Assembly: GCA_002407045.1 (NCBI GenBank)
Contig: DHKB01000004.1
Span: 1 to 31,809 of the forward strand
Length of the DNA stretch: 31,809 nt
Source of the DNA: Candidatus Bruticola papionis
GTDB lineage: Bacteria; Vulcanimicrobiota; Xenobia; Xenobiales; Xenobiaceae
Direction of reading: 5' to 3'
Under the pieces are notes generated by a model that saw nothing but the letters and a program-made list of their open reading frames with translations, was not told where the DNA came from and made no database searches. Made by a program: the position numbers and the translations under genes. Positions 23,510-31,554 of the stretch are shown here, in pieces. Numbering within the stretch: the first letter of the stretch is position 1; every line of letters starts with the position of its first letter.

Positions 23510-24409
23510 TTACTTAGCGCCAGTAAAGGGAGCTTTTAAGGAAGCTACAAACTCGCCCCAGAAGTCACGCTTCAAGACCTTATAACTCTTGCCTCGACCA
23601 GGAGAAATAGAGCGAATAGCCGCAGCCATATCAGCAGCAGAGAGGAAGCGCTTCTTAGGATCGGTGCGAGTAGCCGTGCGCACGATCTTTATATATTCGT
23701 CGCTAATAGCCGGATTTACATCGGCAATAGGAGCCAATTTTCCAGGATGGTCAACAGGATCGATATAAGTAACCATCTGGTGCATAAGCACACCCAAGCC
23801 ATAAATATCGGTAGACTGACTGACAATACCAGCTAAACCGTATTGCTCGGGAGCGGCATAACCTATAGTACCCATACGAGGTGCATCAACAGGCAAATCT
23901 ATCAAAAGCTTTCCTAAGCCGTAGTCTGTTAACATTGCATAACCATTGGAAGCCAAAATAATATTGGCCATGGACATGTCGGCAAAGAATTTGACCGGCT
24001 TACTGGAATGGAGCGTTTCTAAAGCTTTAGCAACTTTATAGGCGATATCCAAAGCCAAGTTTTCCGGGAAAGGACGCTGGCGGGCTCGGAAATACTCGCT
24101 CAAACGGCGTCCGGGCACGTAATCAAAAACAAAATAGATGTAGCCGTTTTCAATGAAGAAATCGCGCAAAGAAGTGAGACAAGGATCGATAAAATCCATA
24201 TATCCCTGGGCAATAGGCTGGAAATAAGAAGATACCATTGCTCTTTTTTCAGGAGCTTCATACCCTTCAAGCTTAAACTCACGAATGGCATACACGCGCT
24301 CGGAATGGCTTACAGACTGACTGCGATAAATGATACTGTCTCCGACAGTCTCTAAAACACTAACTAGTTTATATTCACCTTGCAAAACGGGACGGCGCTT
24401 TTCGGCCAT
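23510..24409 (-). CDS. Protein-kinase-fold protein with altered catalytic motifs (possible pseudokinase)
   Basis: The 299-residue protein follows the Hanks-type kinase fold. The glycine loop is degenerate (LETVGDSIIYRSQ, about 19-31). The beta-3 VAIK motif reads YAIREF, so the ATP-contacting Lys is Arg43. The catalytic loop reads FADMSMANI in place of HRDLKPxN, keeping Asp144 and Asn149 but losing the Lys, and DFG reads DYG (162-164). YAAPEQYG (APE, 186-188) and STDIYGLGVLMHQ are intact. No membrane segment or PASTA domain, so it is cytoplasmic. GGGAG lies 11 bases before the ATG. Activity is doubtful; it may bind nucleotide or act as a scaffold. Substrate unknown. Confidence 0.85.
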   Translation of the reverse strand: MAEKRRPVLQGEYKLVSVLETVGDSIIYRSQSVSHSERVYAIREFKLEGYEAPEKRAMVSSYFQPIAQGYMDFIDPCLTSLRDFFIENGYIYFVFDYVPGRRLSEYFRARQRPFPENLALDIAYKVAKALETLHSSKPVKFFADMSMANIILASNGYAMLTDYGLGKLLIDLPVDAPRMGTIGYAAPEQYGLAGIVSQSTDIYGLGVLMHQMVTYIDPVDHPGKLAPIADVNPAISDEYIKIVRTATRTDPKKRFLSAADMAAAIRSISPGRGKSYKVLKRDFWGEFVASLKAPFTGAK

Positions 24410-24481
24410 AGTCTAAAAATCTCCCTAACTTTACACTTTCGATTGAGCGTTTTTTTCTATGTCGTCCGGTCAATACCTGCA

Positions 24482-25462
24482 CTAATAGCCTAAGGCAGTA
24501 CGTAGAACTCCTTCTTTCCCCTTTTGGGACTCCAAGCGCAAATAATCTTGCAAACCAGCATGATAAATAGCATCTTTTTTATTTTCCAGTAGCATGATCT
24601 GAGTTCGGCGGCGCAATTGCTTATTTATTTTATAACTCAACCATTCACAAAAGCCTTCTTGATGACGCAAGCCTAAACGTCTGACTTTATGAGACATTTG
24701 CCAAACATGACCACACTCATGGATCATAGTAGTCAAGAAATCTTCAGAAGGCAGACCTTGTAAAACATAAATGCGATAAACTTTCTTGCCTCCTCCGACG
24801 TTGTATTCCAAAGTTTTGCCACAGGTCATCTTTAGAGAAGGATCTTTGTCATAATCTGAGCGCATTTTCTCAGCTAAGACTTTTTGATCGACAATATGGA
24901 TAGTAACTATGACATCATTTAAGTTGATGGAAGGCGAAATATATTGATTGATTAAAGATTTCGCTTTGCGGAAATAGACTTGAGCCGAGGCTTGATCATT
25001 TACGGCAGTCTTGGAATGGAAAGCGCAGAGACGGCGTCCATCTGAAAAGACCAAACCTCCGCTACTTATAGGCAAATTGCAAACAAAGCAGCGTGGCAAA
25101 CCGGATTTTTCACACTTAAGGCAAGAATAAAGATTATCTCGTAAGCGCAAATACTTTCCAGACAATATAGGCTTATGACAGTTGGAGCAAACAGGAGCAG
25201 AAGCTATAGCATCCTTTTGACATAAAATTTTGCCGTCTATAGTATAGTACTTAGTGCAAGTACGCCCACAAACAGCGCAACGAGGCAAATCCTTGGGACA
25301 GATAATCTTGTTGCCAAACTGATAGTAAGTGCCATAAATGACCTGTCCACACTTGCTACAAACAATTTTCTTTTCTGCAGCCACAGCCGCAGAAACAGTG
25401 CCAAAGACAGCTACATAAAACAAAATTAGCAGCCAAAATTTGCGCCAATTATTTAATTTCAT
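24482..25462 (-). CDS. Secreted LIM-type zinc-finger / DA1-family metallopeptidase
   Basis: The 326-residue protein (from ATG 25462) starts with a signal peptide ending near AAVAA (about 29). Residues 35-140 carry CxxC...CxxD/H modules in LIM style (CSKC, CAVC, CSNC, CLKC, CFVC, with CPKD, CQKD, CAFH as partners). Residues about 160-300 resemble the C-terminal peptidase of plant DA1: a GLPSEDFLTTMIHECGH segment gives the zinc motif HECGH (238-242), and EGFCE (259-263) matches the downstream EEG glutamate site. An in-frame TTG at 25480 (AGGG 11 bases upstream, 4 bases after the previous stop) could also be the start. It is in one unit with the lytic transglycosylase, so an envelope role is likely. 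Substrate unknown. Confidence 0.8.
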   Translation of the reverse strand: MKLNNWRKFWLLILFYVAVFGTVSAAVAAEKKIVCSKCGQVIYGTYYQFGNKIICPKDLPRCAVCGRTCTKYYTIDGKILCQKDAIASAPVCSNCHKPILSGKYLRLRDNLYSCLKCEKSGLPRCFVCNLPISSGGLVFSDGRRLCAFHSKTAVNDQASAQVYFRKAKSLINQYISPSINLNDVIVTIHIVDQKVLAEKMRSDYDKDPSLKMTCGKTLEYNVGGGKKVYRIYVLQGLPSEDFLTTMIHECGHVWQMSHKVRRLGLRHQEGFCEWLSYKINKQLRRRTQIMLLENKKDAIYHAGLQDYLRLESQKGKEGVLRTALGY

Positions 25463-25484
25463 GCTATCTAGGCCAAGCAATTCT

Positions 25485-26441
25485 CTATCTACCCTCTCTA
25501 GCTCTCTTACCAGCTAAATACTCGCCATAAATAGTTTCAACATAATATTGTGTCTCGGAGTAAGGTGGCACTCCTCCATATTGCATAACGGCTCCAGGGC
25601 CAGCATTATAAGCAGCTAAAGCTAAAGGCACACTATTAAAACGTTCCAATTGGGAGGCGATATAACGAGTGCCGCCAGCGATATTTTGCTCAATATCAAA
25701 AGCGTCGTAGACGCCAAGGCCGGAAGCAGTAGAAGGCATAAGTTGCATAAGGCCTACAGCCCCTACAGGAGAGACAGCATTGGGATTAAAGCCAGATTCA
25801 TGGCAAATAACAATTTCTACCAGCAAAGGATCTACGCCCCAAATTTTGGCATACTTCAAAATAATGGGATTAAGGTCGACCTCTACCCAAGCGCGTTGCT
25901 TTTGCTGCGGATCGTTGGGGTCCCAGCCGTAATAGCTAACAAAACGCGGCTGCCGTTTGCCTGGATCAAAGGTGGCAAAAGACCAATCATTTCTGTAAGC
26001 ATATCTGGGCTTAACTTCATAGACTTTATATTGCGGCGGAGCAAATTCGTAGGTGCCATCGGGACGACGCTTGCCCTGGGGGGCCGCTTTGGCTGTAGCA
26101 GATGATTTAGCAGCGCGAGTAGCTGAAGTTTTGGGCTTGGAAGCAGACGCTGCTTTTTTAGCAGAAGAAGAGTGTCTCTTTCCCTTATAGGTGGGATAAG
26201 TGTTGCCATGCATAAAAGAATCGTTAGTCGCGTTGGTGTAAAAAACTTCCTTTTGCCCATTTACGGTACGAACTTCGGCCCTTATTTCATCGGCATAAGC
26301 CGGAACTAACGTCCCAAAGCCCAGTAACATGGCGCCCACTGCCCAGCACAACATGGAGCCTATTGACTTCTTTTTCCAACTAAATCCTTGGCTAAAACAA
26401 CTTAGGCGCAAGTTATTGAAGCTGTCCTTTATCATATTCAT
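25485..26441 (-). CDS. Secreted lytic transglycosylase (SLT domain)
   Basis: This enzyme cleaves glycan strands of peptidoglycan. The 318-residue protein has an N-terminal signal or anchor (about 27-50, ending AYA), a low-complexity Lys/Ala/Ser linker (about 88-120), and a C-terminal SLT domain (about 190-300). The catalytic glutamate is E215 in CHESGFNP; GAVGLMQLMPSTA and LALAAYNAGPGAV complete the family motifs. The start has little ribosome-site support (two ATG codons, 26441 and 26435). The product is probably periplasmic or wall-bound, and the next gene follows within a few bases. The gap 26442-26511 is shared with the divergent rhomboid gene. Confidence 0.93.
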   Translation of the reverse strand: MNMIKDSFNNLRLSCFSQGFSWKKKSIGSMLCWAVGAMLLGFGTLVPAYADEIRAEVRTVNGQKEVFYTNATNDSFMHGNTYPTYKGKRHSSSAKKAASASKPKTSATRAAKSSATAKAAPQGKRRPDGTYEFAPPQYKVYEVKPRYAYRNDWSFATFDPGKRQPRFVSYYGWDPNDPQQKQRAWVEVDLNPIILKYAKIWGVDPLLVEIVICHESGFNPNAVSPVGAVGLMQLMPSTASGLGVYDAFDIEQNIAGGTRYIASQLERFNSVPLALAAYNAGPGAVMQYGGVPPYSETQYYVETIYGEYLAGKRAREGR

Positions 26442-26511
26442 AGGTGGAGCTTATCATCTTTCCAGGTATAGTGCCAAGTGTTTGCTACGTAAAGGGCAAA
26501 GCTAACTTGGT

Positions 26512-27456
26512 GTGGTAGAACTGAGCATGACGCAAAATCACACCCCCAACCTTAGTGCCACAAAAGCGAAGCCTACTCCTTTTTCTGATGCAGTAGCTCA
26601 ATCCGACTCTACTCAAGTAGGGCGTCTTTGTCCACGTTGCAAAGGAAGCGGAGTTTGTGTCGATTGCCAAGGCAGCGGCCTTATGACTTGCCCTAATTGC
26701 GAAGGTCGCGGCTTTGCCGGCCATAACAGCCAAGGTGTTCCTCTCCCCTGCCGTGTTTGCAAAGGAAGTAAAACTGTCCCTTGCTCCAAAGTATGCGAAT
26801 CTTGCGGGGGAAGTGGCCGCATAACTTCAGACTTCCAACAAAAAATTTTAGAGAAGTATCAATCCCCAGGCGATAAAGCTTCTCACTCTTCTCCTAAAAT
26901 TACCCAAGCGATTATAGTAGCCTGTTCTCTAATCTATATTTTACAACTTATCTGGCCGCTGCAATTTCGTATGCTAGTTTTTCCTTGGCTGTCACCTTAC
27001 GCGCCCACCTATGCTCCTTGGGAAATATGGCGCCTCTTTACAGCAGCTTTTTTGCACGGCGGCTTTTTCCATTTGCTATGCAATTTATACTGTTTGTACC
27101 TTATCGGCCCCGAACTTGAAGATTTAATAGGTCATAAAAGATTTGCCGCTTTGTTTGCGGTCGGTTGTGTAGGTGGCAACCTTGTTTCCACTTTCCTTAA
27201 CTTCCAGTCCGGCGGTATTGGAGCTTCCACAGGGATATTTGCTCTACTGGTCGGCTATTGGGCTTACAACAAACGCTGGGCTTTAGGCTCAGCCGAAAGA
27301 GCCAAAGCTTATGGCCAAGGAGCGCTCTTTTTACTAGTTCTAGGCTTTGCCATGACTTATTTTATGGGACTTAGCGTTTTAGACAACTGGGGCCACTTAG
27401 GTGGAGCCTTGGCCGGTTTTGCCTACGTTAAATTTAGCAAAAAGCGTCCTTCTTAA
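26512..27456 (+). CDS. Rhomboid intramembrane protease with N-terminal DnaJ-type zinc-finger domain
   Basis: Residue numbers count from GTG 26512; ATG 26527 is an alternative start, and neither has a clear ribosome site. Residues 40-102 hold CxxCxGxG motifs like the zinc centre of DnaJ: C40/C43, C49/C52, C60/C63, C80/C83 and C95/C98. Six or seven membrane segments follow (about 132-305). HGGFFHLLCN (182-191) is the conserved H-x4-H-x3-N of rhomboids. The serine is S239 in GAST (usual GxSG, here Thr after Ser), and the histidine is H295 in WGHLGG. All catalytic residues are present. The soluble part is on the cytoplasmic side by the usual topology and could recruit or sense substrates. It is divergent from the lytic transglycosylase. 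Confidence 0.9.
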   Translation: MVELSMTQNHTPNLSATKAKPTPFSDAVAQSDSTQVGRLCPRCKGSGVCVDCQGSGLMTCPNCEGRGFAGHNSQGVPLPCRVCKGSKTVPCSKVCESCGGSGRITSDFQQKILEKYQSPGDKASHSSPKITQAIIVACSLIYILQLIWPLQFRMLVFPWLSPYAPTYAPWEIWRLFTAAFLHGGFFHLLCNLYCLYLIGPELEDLIGHKRFAALFAVGCVGGNLVSTFLNFQSGGIGASTGIFALLVGYWAYNKRWALGSAERAKAYGQGALFLLVLGFAMTYFMGLSVLDNWGHLGGALAGFAYVKFSKKRPS

Positions 27457-27457
27457 G

Positions 27458-27490
27458 CAAAAGAAGCCCCAAGCGCAAAATCTTGGGGCT
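27458..27490. terminator. Bidirectional hairpin terminator
   Basis: AGCCCCAAG (27465-27473) pairs perfectly with CTTGGGGCT (27482-27490). On the minus strand TTCTTTTGC follows, which fits the end of the small exported gene; on the plus strand the tail is less T-rich. Confidence 0.75.
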
Positions 27491-27518
27491 AGTTATTAGT
27501 GTCTAAAAGCTTATTTGC

Positions 27519-27896
27519 TTATTTATAAGACTTCAAGCTTACTTCGAATTTGTAAACTACCTTACCAGAGAAGTTTACATCCTGGTCAATTTCCAACTCG
27601 AATTTCATACCATCTTTGACAGCGGTAACATCAGGCATATTAGTCAAACCATCTTCTATTTCAGTTTTAACAATGCGCCAACCGTTTTTCTTCAATCCGT
27701 TGACTATCTGGTTGTACTCTTTCTGAGTGTTGGTGGTAATATAATCTTTTTCCACCTTATGCATGGACTCTTCATACTTCACCACGCGAAGACCTGGAAT
27801 ATTATCTACCCAAGTGAGACGCTCAGCTAAACTAGCCCAAACTGGAGCCACGGCTACGGCTAACAAACAACCTAAGGTAAGAAAAAATTTCTTCAT
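27519..27896 (-). CDS. Small exported protein of unknown function
   Basis: The 125-residue product has a clear signal peptide (MKKFFLTLGCLLAVAVAPVWAS). The mature part (about 22-125) is mixed alpha/beta, with a helix around EYNQIVNGLKKNGWRI and strands such as FELEIDQD and VYKFEVSL. No cysteine remains after the signal, no repeat, no membrane segment. I do not recognise a family. It lies alone between the rhomboid gene (convergent) and the SLH porin (divergent). The ribosome site is poor. Confidence 0.75.
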   Translation of the reverse strand: MKKFFLTLGCLLAVAVAPVWASLAERLTWVDNIPGLRVVKYEESMHKVEKDYITTNTQKEYNQIVNGLKKNGWRIVKTEIEDGLTNMPDVTAVKDGMKFELEIDQDVNFSGKVVYKFEVSLKSYK

Positions 27897-28270
27897 GTAT
27901 AATAAGCACCCATTGTTTACAATTTAATAACTGGACGCCGAATAGCACTATCAGCGCCACATGCCTTTCAATGTTAACAAATCAATTTTGTTTCTGCAAG
28001 AAAAAAAATTAATAATAAAATTTCAGCATCGGCAAAAAAATTGAAAGCCATTCAATAAAAAAGCAGGAATCGCAAAATAACAATACAAGCAGTAAGGGCT
28101 TTTCCGAGCGGGCTGCTGTTTTTCAACTAGCGAATTTTTCTTCCACTCATTTGTGCAAGCCAATTTTTACTGTGTCAAAACGGGCAGCCTATCATGATCG
28201 TTCAATCAAAACCGTTAGTGTACATATTTAGGCTGACATAAGATTGCCGATCTTTAAGGTAATATTAGTA
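27897..28270. other. 374-base divergent intergenic region
   Basis: A/T-rich spacer between the small exported gene and the porin. It holds a candidate porin promoter (28166-28195) and a weak hairpin AGCAG...CTGCT followed by GTTTTT near 28087-28123. No open frame with a ribosome site was seen. Confidence 0.6.
28166..28195 (+). promoter_or_regulatory. Candidate promoter of the SLH porin gene
   Basis: TTTACT, 18-base spacer, TATCAT (5 of 6 to the -10 consensus). It predicts a leader of about 65-70 bases. Confidence 0.4.
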
Positions 28271-30877
28271 ATGACTATTAAATATATGACTCCAATTTTA
28301 GGAGCTCTTTTAGGGTTAAGCGCTTTTGCTCCCGCTTGGGCCGCTCCCCTATTTCCAGATATTCCGGAAAACACTTGGGCTCGCGACGCTGTAGCGACTT
28401 TAGCGGCCAAAGGTTTGGTTGAAGGCTATCCCGATGGAACATTTAAAGGGGACCGCCAAGCTTCACGTTGGGAAGTAGCTCTTATAGTAGCTCGCCTTCT
28501 GGCCCAATTGCAAAATCAGCACGCCACTTTGGCTACTAAAGCCGAGCTTGATGAATTGCAAAAATTGGCTGCTAGCCTCAAGGACGAATTAAATGTTTTG
28601 GGGGCTCGCACCGAGCGTTTGGAAGCAGAAGTTGCCAAGCTGGACAGCCGCGTAAGCGACTTAGAGAGGATTAGTTTCTACGGAGAATACAAAGCCCGCA
28701 TTACTACTTCTTCATTGCGCAATGTAGGCATAGGCTCTTTAGGCAATCCTCCTATTCTGGACTACACTACTGCAGTAGGCAGCAACACCGGTGCCGGTGG
28801 TATCATTCCTTCTCCATCAGTAGCTGCTGGATTGACCTTTAATACTTTCTTCATAGGAGTAGCTTCTGTAACCGACTGGTCTACCGGCCGTCCCATGGTA
28901 AGCGGAACCAGTATTTCTCAGCAACTTATGCTCGGCACCAAATTCGATTTGGGCAACTCTTTAGAGGGAGGCGCCGAATTTAGCGCTTATTCCAGTTGCG
29001 GGAACAAAGTAATGGATGCTTTCTGGGGAGTTCCCCAAGCCTACTTAAGCAATCCTTTCACTTCCACTATCGGAGCCAATAGCAGCACGCAAGGCTTAGA
29101 GCACGCGCCTTACGCCAAATTAGCCTTAGATAATTTCTGGCTTTTGCACAAGCCTAGCAAAACACGCTTAACCGTAGGCAGCTTAAAAGAGCAGAACTTT
29201 TCTCCTTTAGTTTACGTACCAGAGCGCAATCCCAATGCCTGGGGCGACTATTACTTAAATACTTACGGTGTTCAGCTCAAAGGCGAAAAAGACTTATCAT
29301 CCGACTTTACCTTCAAATGGGAGCTTATGGGCACTCGCTTAGCCAACGGTATTGCTAACAGCCTTTTTGATGAGGATGGCTATCAGTCTAGAGCTGCTGG
29401 TGCTAATTTTGAACTAGTATTCAACGACGGACAAGGCAATTTTAAAGCTAATATCCTTCATGCCAGAGATTGTGGTTTATACGACAAAGCTTCCTCGGGA
29501 TTACACTTCCAGGACAACTTTACCTTAAACTGGGTAAACCCCAATGGTTATTATATTAACCAATTGGGCGGCCCTGGCTCTCCATCAGTAGCTGGTATGG
29601 GCTCAACAACTGACGAACGTCCTATTGCTATGGTAGGAGCAGCGGGCAATGATGGTATCACTGGCAAACCAGGCGTCCCCAATGTTGGCGGCATTGGCGC
29701 TCAAGATATGCTCAACTATGGATTCAGCGCCAGCTACGAATTTGACTTAGGCAATTTCAAACCCGACATTTTTGCCGACTATGCCCACACCGACTATAAG
29801 CCTTCCATACATTCTTCCTATTCGGTAGAAGGTGATGCCTATCGTTTCGGCGCCGATTTCAAAATGTTTAAAAACGCTTTGAATATTCAGGGCACCTACG
29901 TAAGAACCGATCCCACTTACGATCCTTTTGTACTCAACTATCCTACCGTTAACGAAATAGGCAACACATTATGGAATGTGCCTGGCTTTAACTATTACAA
30001 CTCGCTCTATTCTTTACACGATACCAATACTTTTACCCACAACCGAAAAGGCTGGACAGCTAAACTTGATTGGCGCTTTTGCCGTACTGGTAAATTTACT
30101 TTTGAGTATAAAGACTTAGAGCAAACCAAAACTTCATGCCAAGACGTACGTTATTCGGCCGGTTCTATTGCTCCTGGTACTCCTAACACGACCGTTTTAG
30201 GCTTTTCTCCCGGTTTTATGGATCCAGTTTTCTGCGGTTTTTCTTCCGAAACATTTGCGAGCGACGGCACTAACGCTTTAGGAAAAGTTTTGGAAAATCC
30301 ACGCGGTAAAGCTACCAACTGGTCTTTGGGCGTCGGCTTCAAATATCCAGTCGAACCTAAAAAGAGCAAACGTTGCATTACTCTTTCCGGTGGTGCTCGC
30401 AGTACTCACTTTACACGTCATTCTAATCTTGCCAATTTGATCAATACTCCAACTCGTTTTGGAGCCGAAAGTCAAAACTATGTCAACTTCTACTTAGACG
30501 CTTGGCAAGTCAACTTAGATTATGACATTACCAACAATTTGCGTATTCACACTGGCTATAAGTCAGTTGATATGTTTGGCCATTTGGACCATTTAGGCGT
30601 AATGAACAATTATGCCAACACTATTGGCTCTAGTGATTTTGACATTATTAACTTGGAGCAACGTATTCCCAACATCAGCCTTGATTGGGATATTAACGAT
30701 AGTATGTCCTGGGGCGCTTTAGGTGAATTTATTACCACTAAAGACCGTATGGACGAAGAGATTTTTGCCAGCCCAGGCATTCCAGCCATGAACCTAACTT
30801 ACGGCCCCCAAAAAGGCGCCCACCCCTTCAACTGGCAAGGTTTCTTGGTTAGCACCTATCTTAACTTCAAGTTCTAA
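28271..30877 (+). CDS. SLH-domain outer-membrane porin
   Basis: The start is ATG 28271 with AAGGT ten bases upstream; the frame is open to a TTG at 28244 without such a site. The 868-residue product has a signal peptide ending PAWA (about 24), one SLH domain (about 26-80, FPDIPENTWARDAVATL and GYPDGTFKGDRQASRWE), and a coiled coil (about 82-140, TERLEAEVAKLDSRVSDLE). A long beta-strand-rich barrel with alternating aromatic pattern follows, ending in Phe (STYLNFKF), as outer-membrane proteins do. SLH domains bind the pyruvylated cell-wall polymer, so the protein ties the outer membrane to the wall and forms a pore. Similar to cyanobacterial OprB-type porins. Monocistronic. Confidence 0.92.
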   Translation: MTIKYMTPILGALLGLSAFAPAWAAPLFPDIPENTWARDAVATLAAKGLVEGYPDGTFKGDRQASRWEVALIVARLLAQLQNQHATLATKAELDELQKLAASLKDELNVLGARTERLEAEVAKLDSRVSDLERISFYGEYKARITTSSLRNVGIGSLGNPPILDYTTAVGSNTGAGGIIPSPSVAAGLTFNTFFIGVASVTDWSTGRPMVSGTSISQQLMLGTKFDLGNSLEGGAEFSAYSSCGNKVMDAFWGVPQAYLSNPFTSTIGANSSTQGLEHAPYAKLALDNFWLLHKPSKTRLTVGSLKEQNFSPLVYVPERNPNAWGDYYLNTYGVQLKGEKDLSSDFTFKWELMGTRLANGIANSLFDEDGYQSRAAGANFELVFNDGQGNFKANILHARDCGLYDKASSGLHFQDNFTLNWVNPNGYYINQLGGPGSPSVAGMGSTTDERPIAMVGAAGNDGITGKPGVPNVGGIGAQDMLNYGFSASYEFDLGNFKPDIFADYAHTDYKPSIHSSYSVEGDAYRFGADFKMFKNALNIQGTYVRTDPTYDPFVLNYPTVNEIGNTLWNVPGFNYYNSLYSLHDTNTFTHNRKGWTAKLDWRFCRTGKFTFEYKDLEQTKTSCQDVRYSAGSIAPGTPNTTVLGFSPGFMDPVFCGFSSETFASDGTNALGKVLENPRGKATNWSLGVGFKYPVEPKKSKRCITLSGGARSTHFTRHSNLANLINTPTRFGAESQNYVNFYLDAWQVNLDYDITNNLRIHTGYKSVDMFGHLDHLGVMNNYANTIGSSDFDIINLEQRIPNISLDWDINDSMSWGALGEFITTKDRMDEEIFASPGIPAMNLTYGPQKGAHPFNWQGFLVSTYLNFKF

Positions 30878-30895
30878 TTTTAGAAATTGCTCAAT

Positions 30896-30937
30896 ATAAA
30901 AATAGCCGCTTCATATAATGAATGCGGCTATTTTTAT
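30896..30937. terminator. Bidirectional terminator between porin and nadD
   Basis: A perfect 14-bp stem (30896-30909 with 30924-30937, core AATAGCCGC/GCGGCTATT) whose loop can pair further (TTCAT with ATGAA). T-runs lie within both ends, so it can end transcription of both convergent genes. Confidence 0.92.
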
Positions 30938-30951
30938 AGGTATACTTTACT

Positions 30952-31554
30952 CTAAAAGAGAGAACGTACTCTAATATATTCTAAAACGCTATCTGGGACT
31001 AAATATTGAGCAGAACGTCCCTCAGAGAGAATCTTCCTTATATAAGTTGAAGAAATATCTAATCCGGGAGCTTCAAACCAAATTATCTTATAAGCATTTC
31101 TTAAGTTCATTTCTTGAAGTTTACTTTTGAGTTCTTCCAAATCGACGCCAGGACGATGGATAACATAAAAATATTCGAGCAACTCTAATACATCGTCAAA
31201 ACGGTACCAAACAGATTTTACCAGAGAATCGGAACCAGTAATAAAAGAAAAAGAAGCTTCGGGGTGTTCTTCCACCAATTGCTGACAAGTATGTAAAGTA
31301 TAGGACAGCTTTTTCTGCTTTATTTCTATATCACTAACTGTAAAAAGTGGATTGCTCTTAGCAGCTAAGCAGCACATCATCAGACGATCTTGAGCAGAAA
31401 CCTTGGGTGCATCGCGGTGCGGCGGCAAATAATTGGGCATAAGCATAATTTTGTCTAAACCCGTTCTTTCGCTTATTTCTATGCCAACACGCAAATGGCC
31501 GCAATGTACAGGATTAAAAGTACCGCCTAAAATTCCGATTCTAGTTTTCTTCAC
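30952..31554 (-). CDS. nadD: Nicotinate-nucleotide adenylyltransferase
   Basis: NadD makes deamido-NAD from nicotinate mononucleotide and ATP. GTG 31554 is the likely start because CGGAG lies 10 bases upstream and the family motif follows at once; the frame is open further upstream (ATG 31644), but that sequence is unlike any part of NadD. The 200-residue product has GGTFNPVHCGHL (about 8-19, nucleotide-binding HxGH), PPHR, FITGSDSL and the C-terminal ISSTYIR motif. Length matches the family. It converges on the porin gene. Confidence 0.95.
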   Translation of the reverse strand: MKKTRIGILGGTFNPVHCGHLRVGIEISERTGLDKIMLMPNYLPPHRDAPKVSAQDRLMMCCLAAKSNPLFTVSDIEIKQKKLSYTLHTCQQLVEEHPEASFSFITGSDSLVKSVWYRFDDVLELLEYFYVIHRPGVDLEELKSKLQEMNLRNAYKIIWFEAPGLDISSTYIRKILSEGRSAQYLVPDSVLEYIRVRSLF

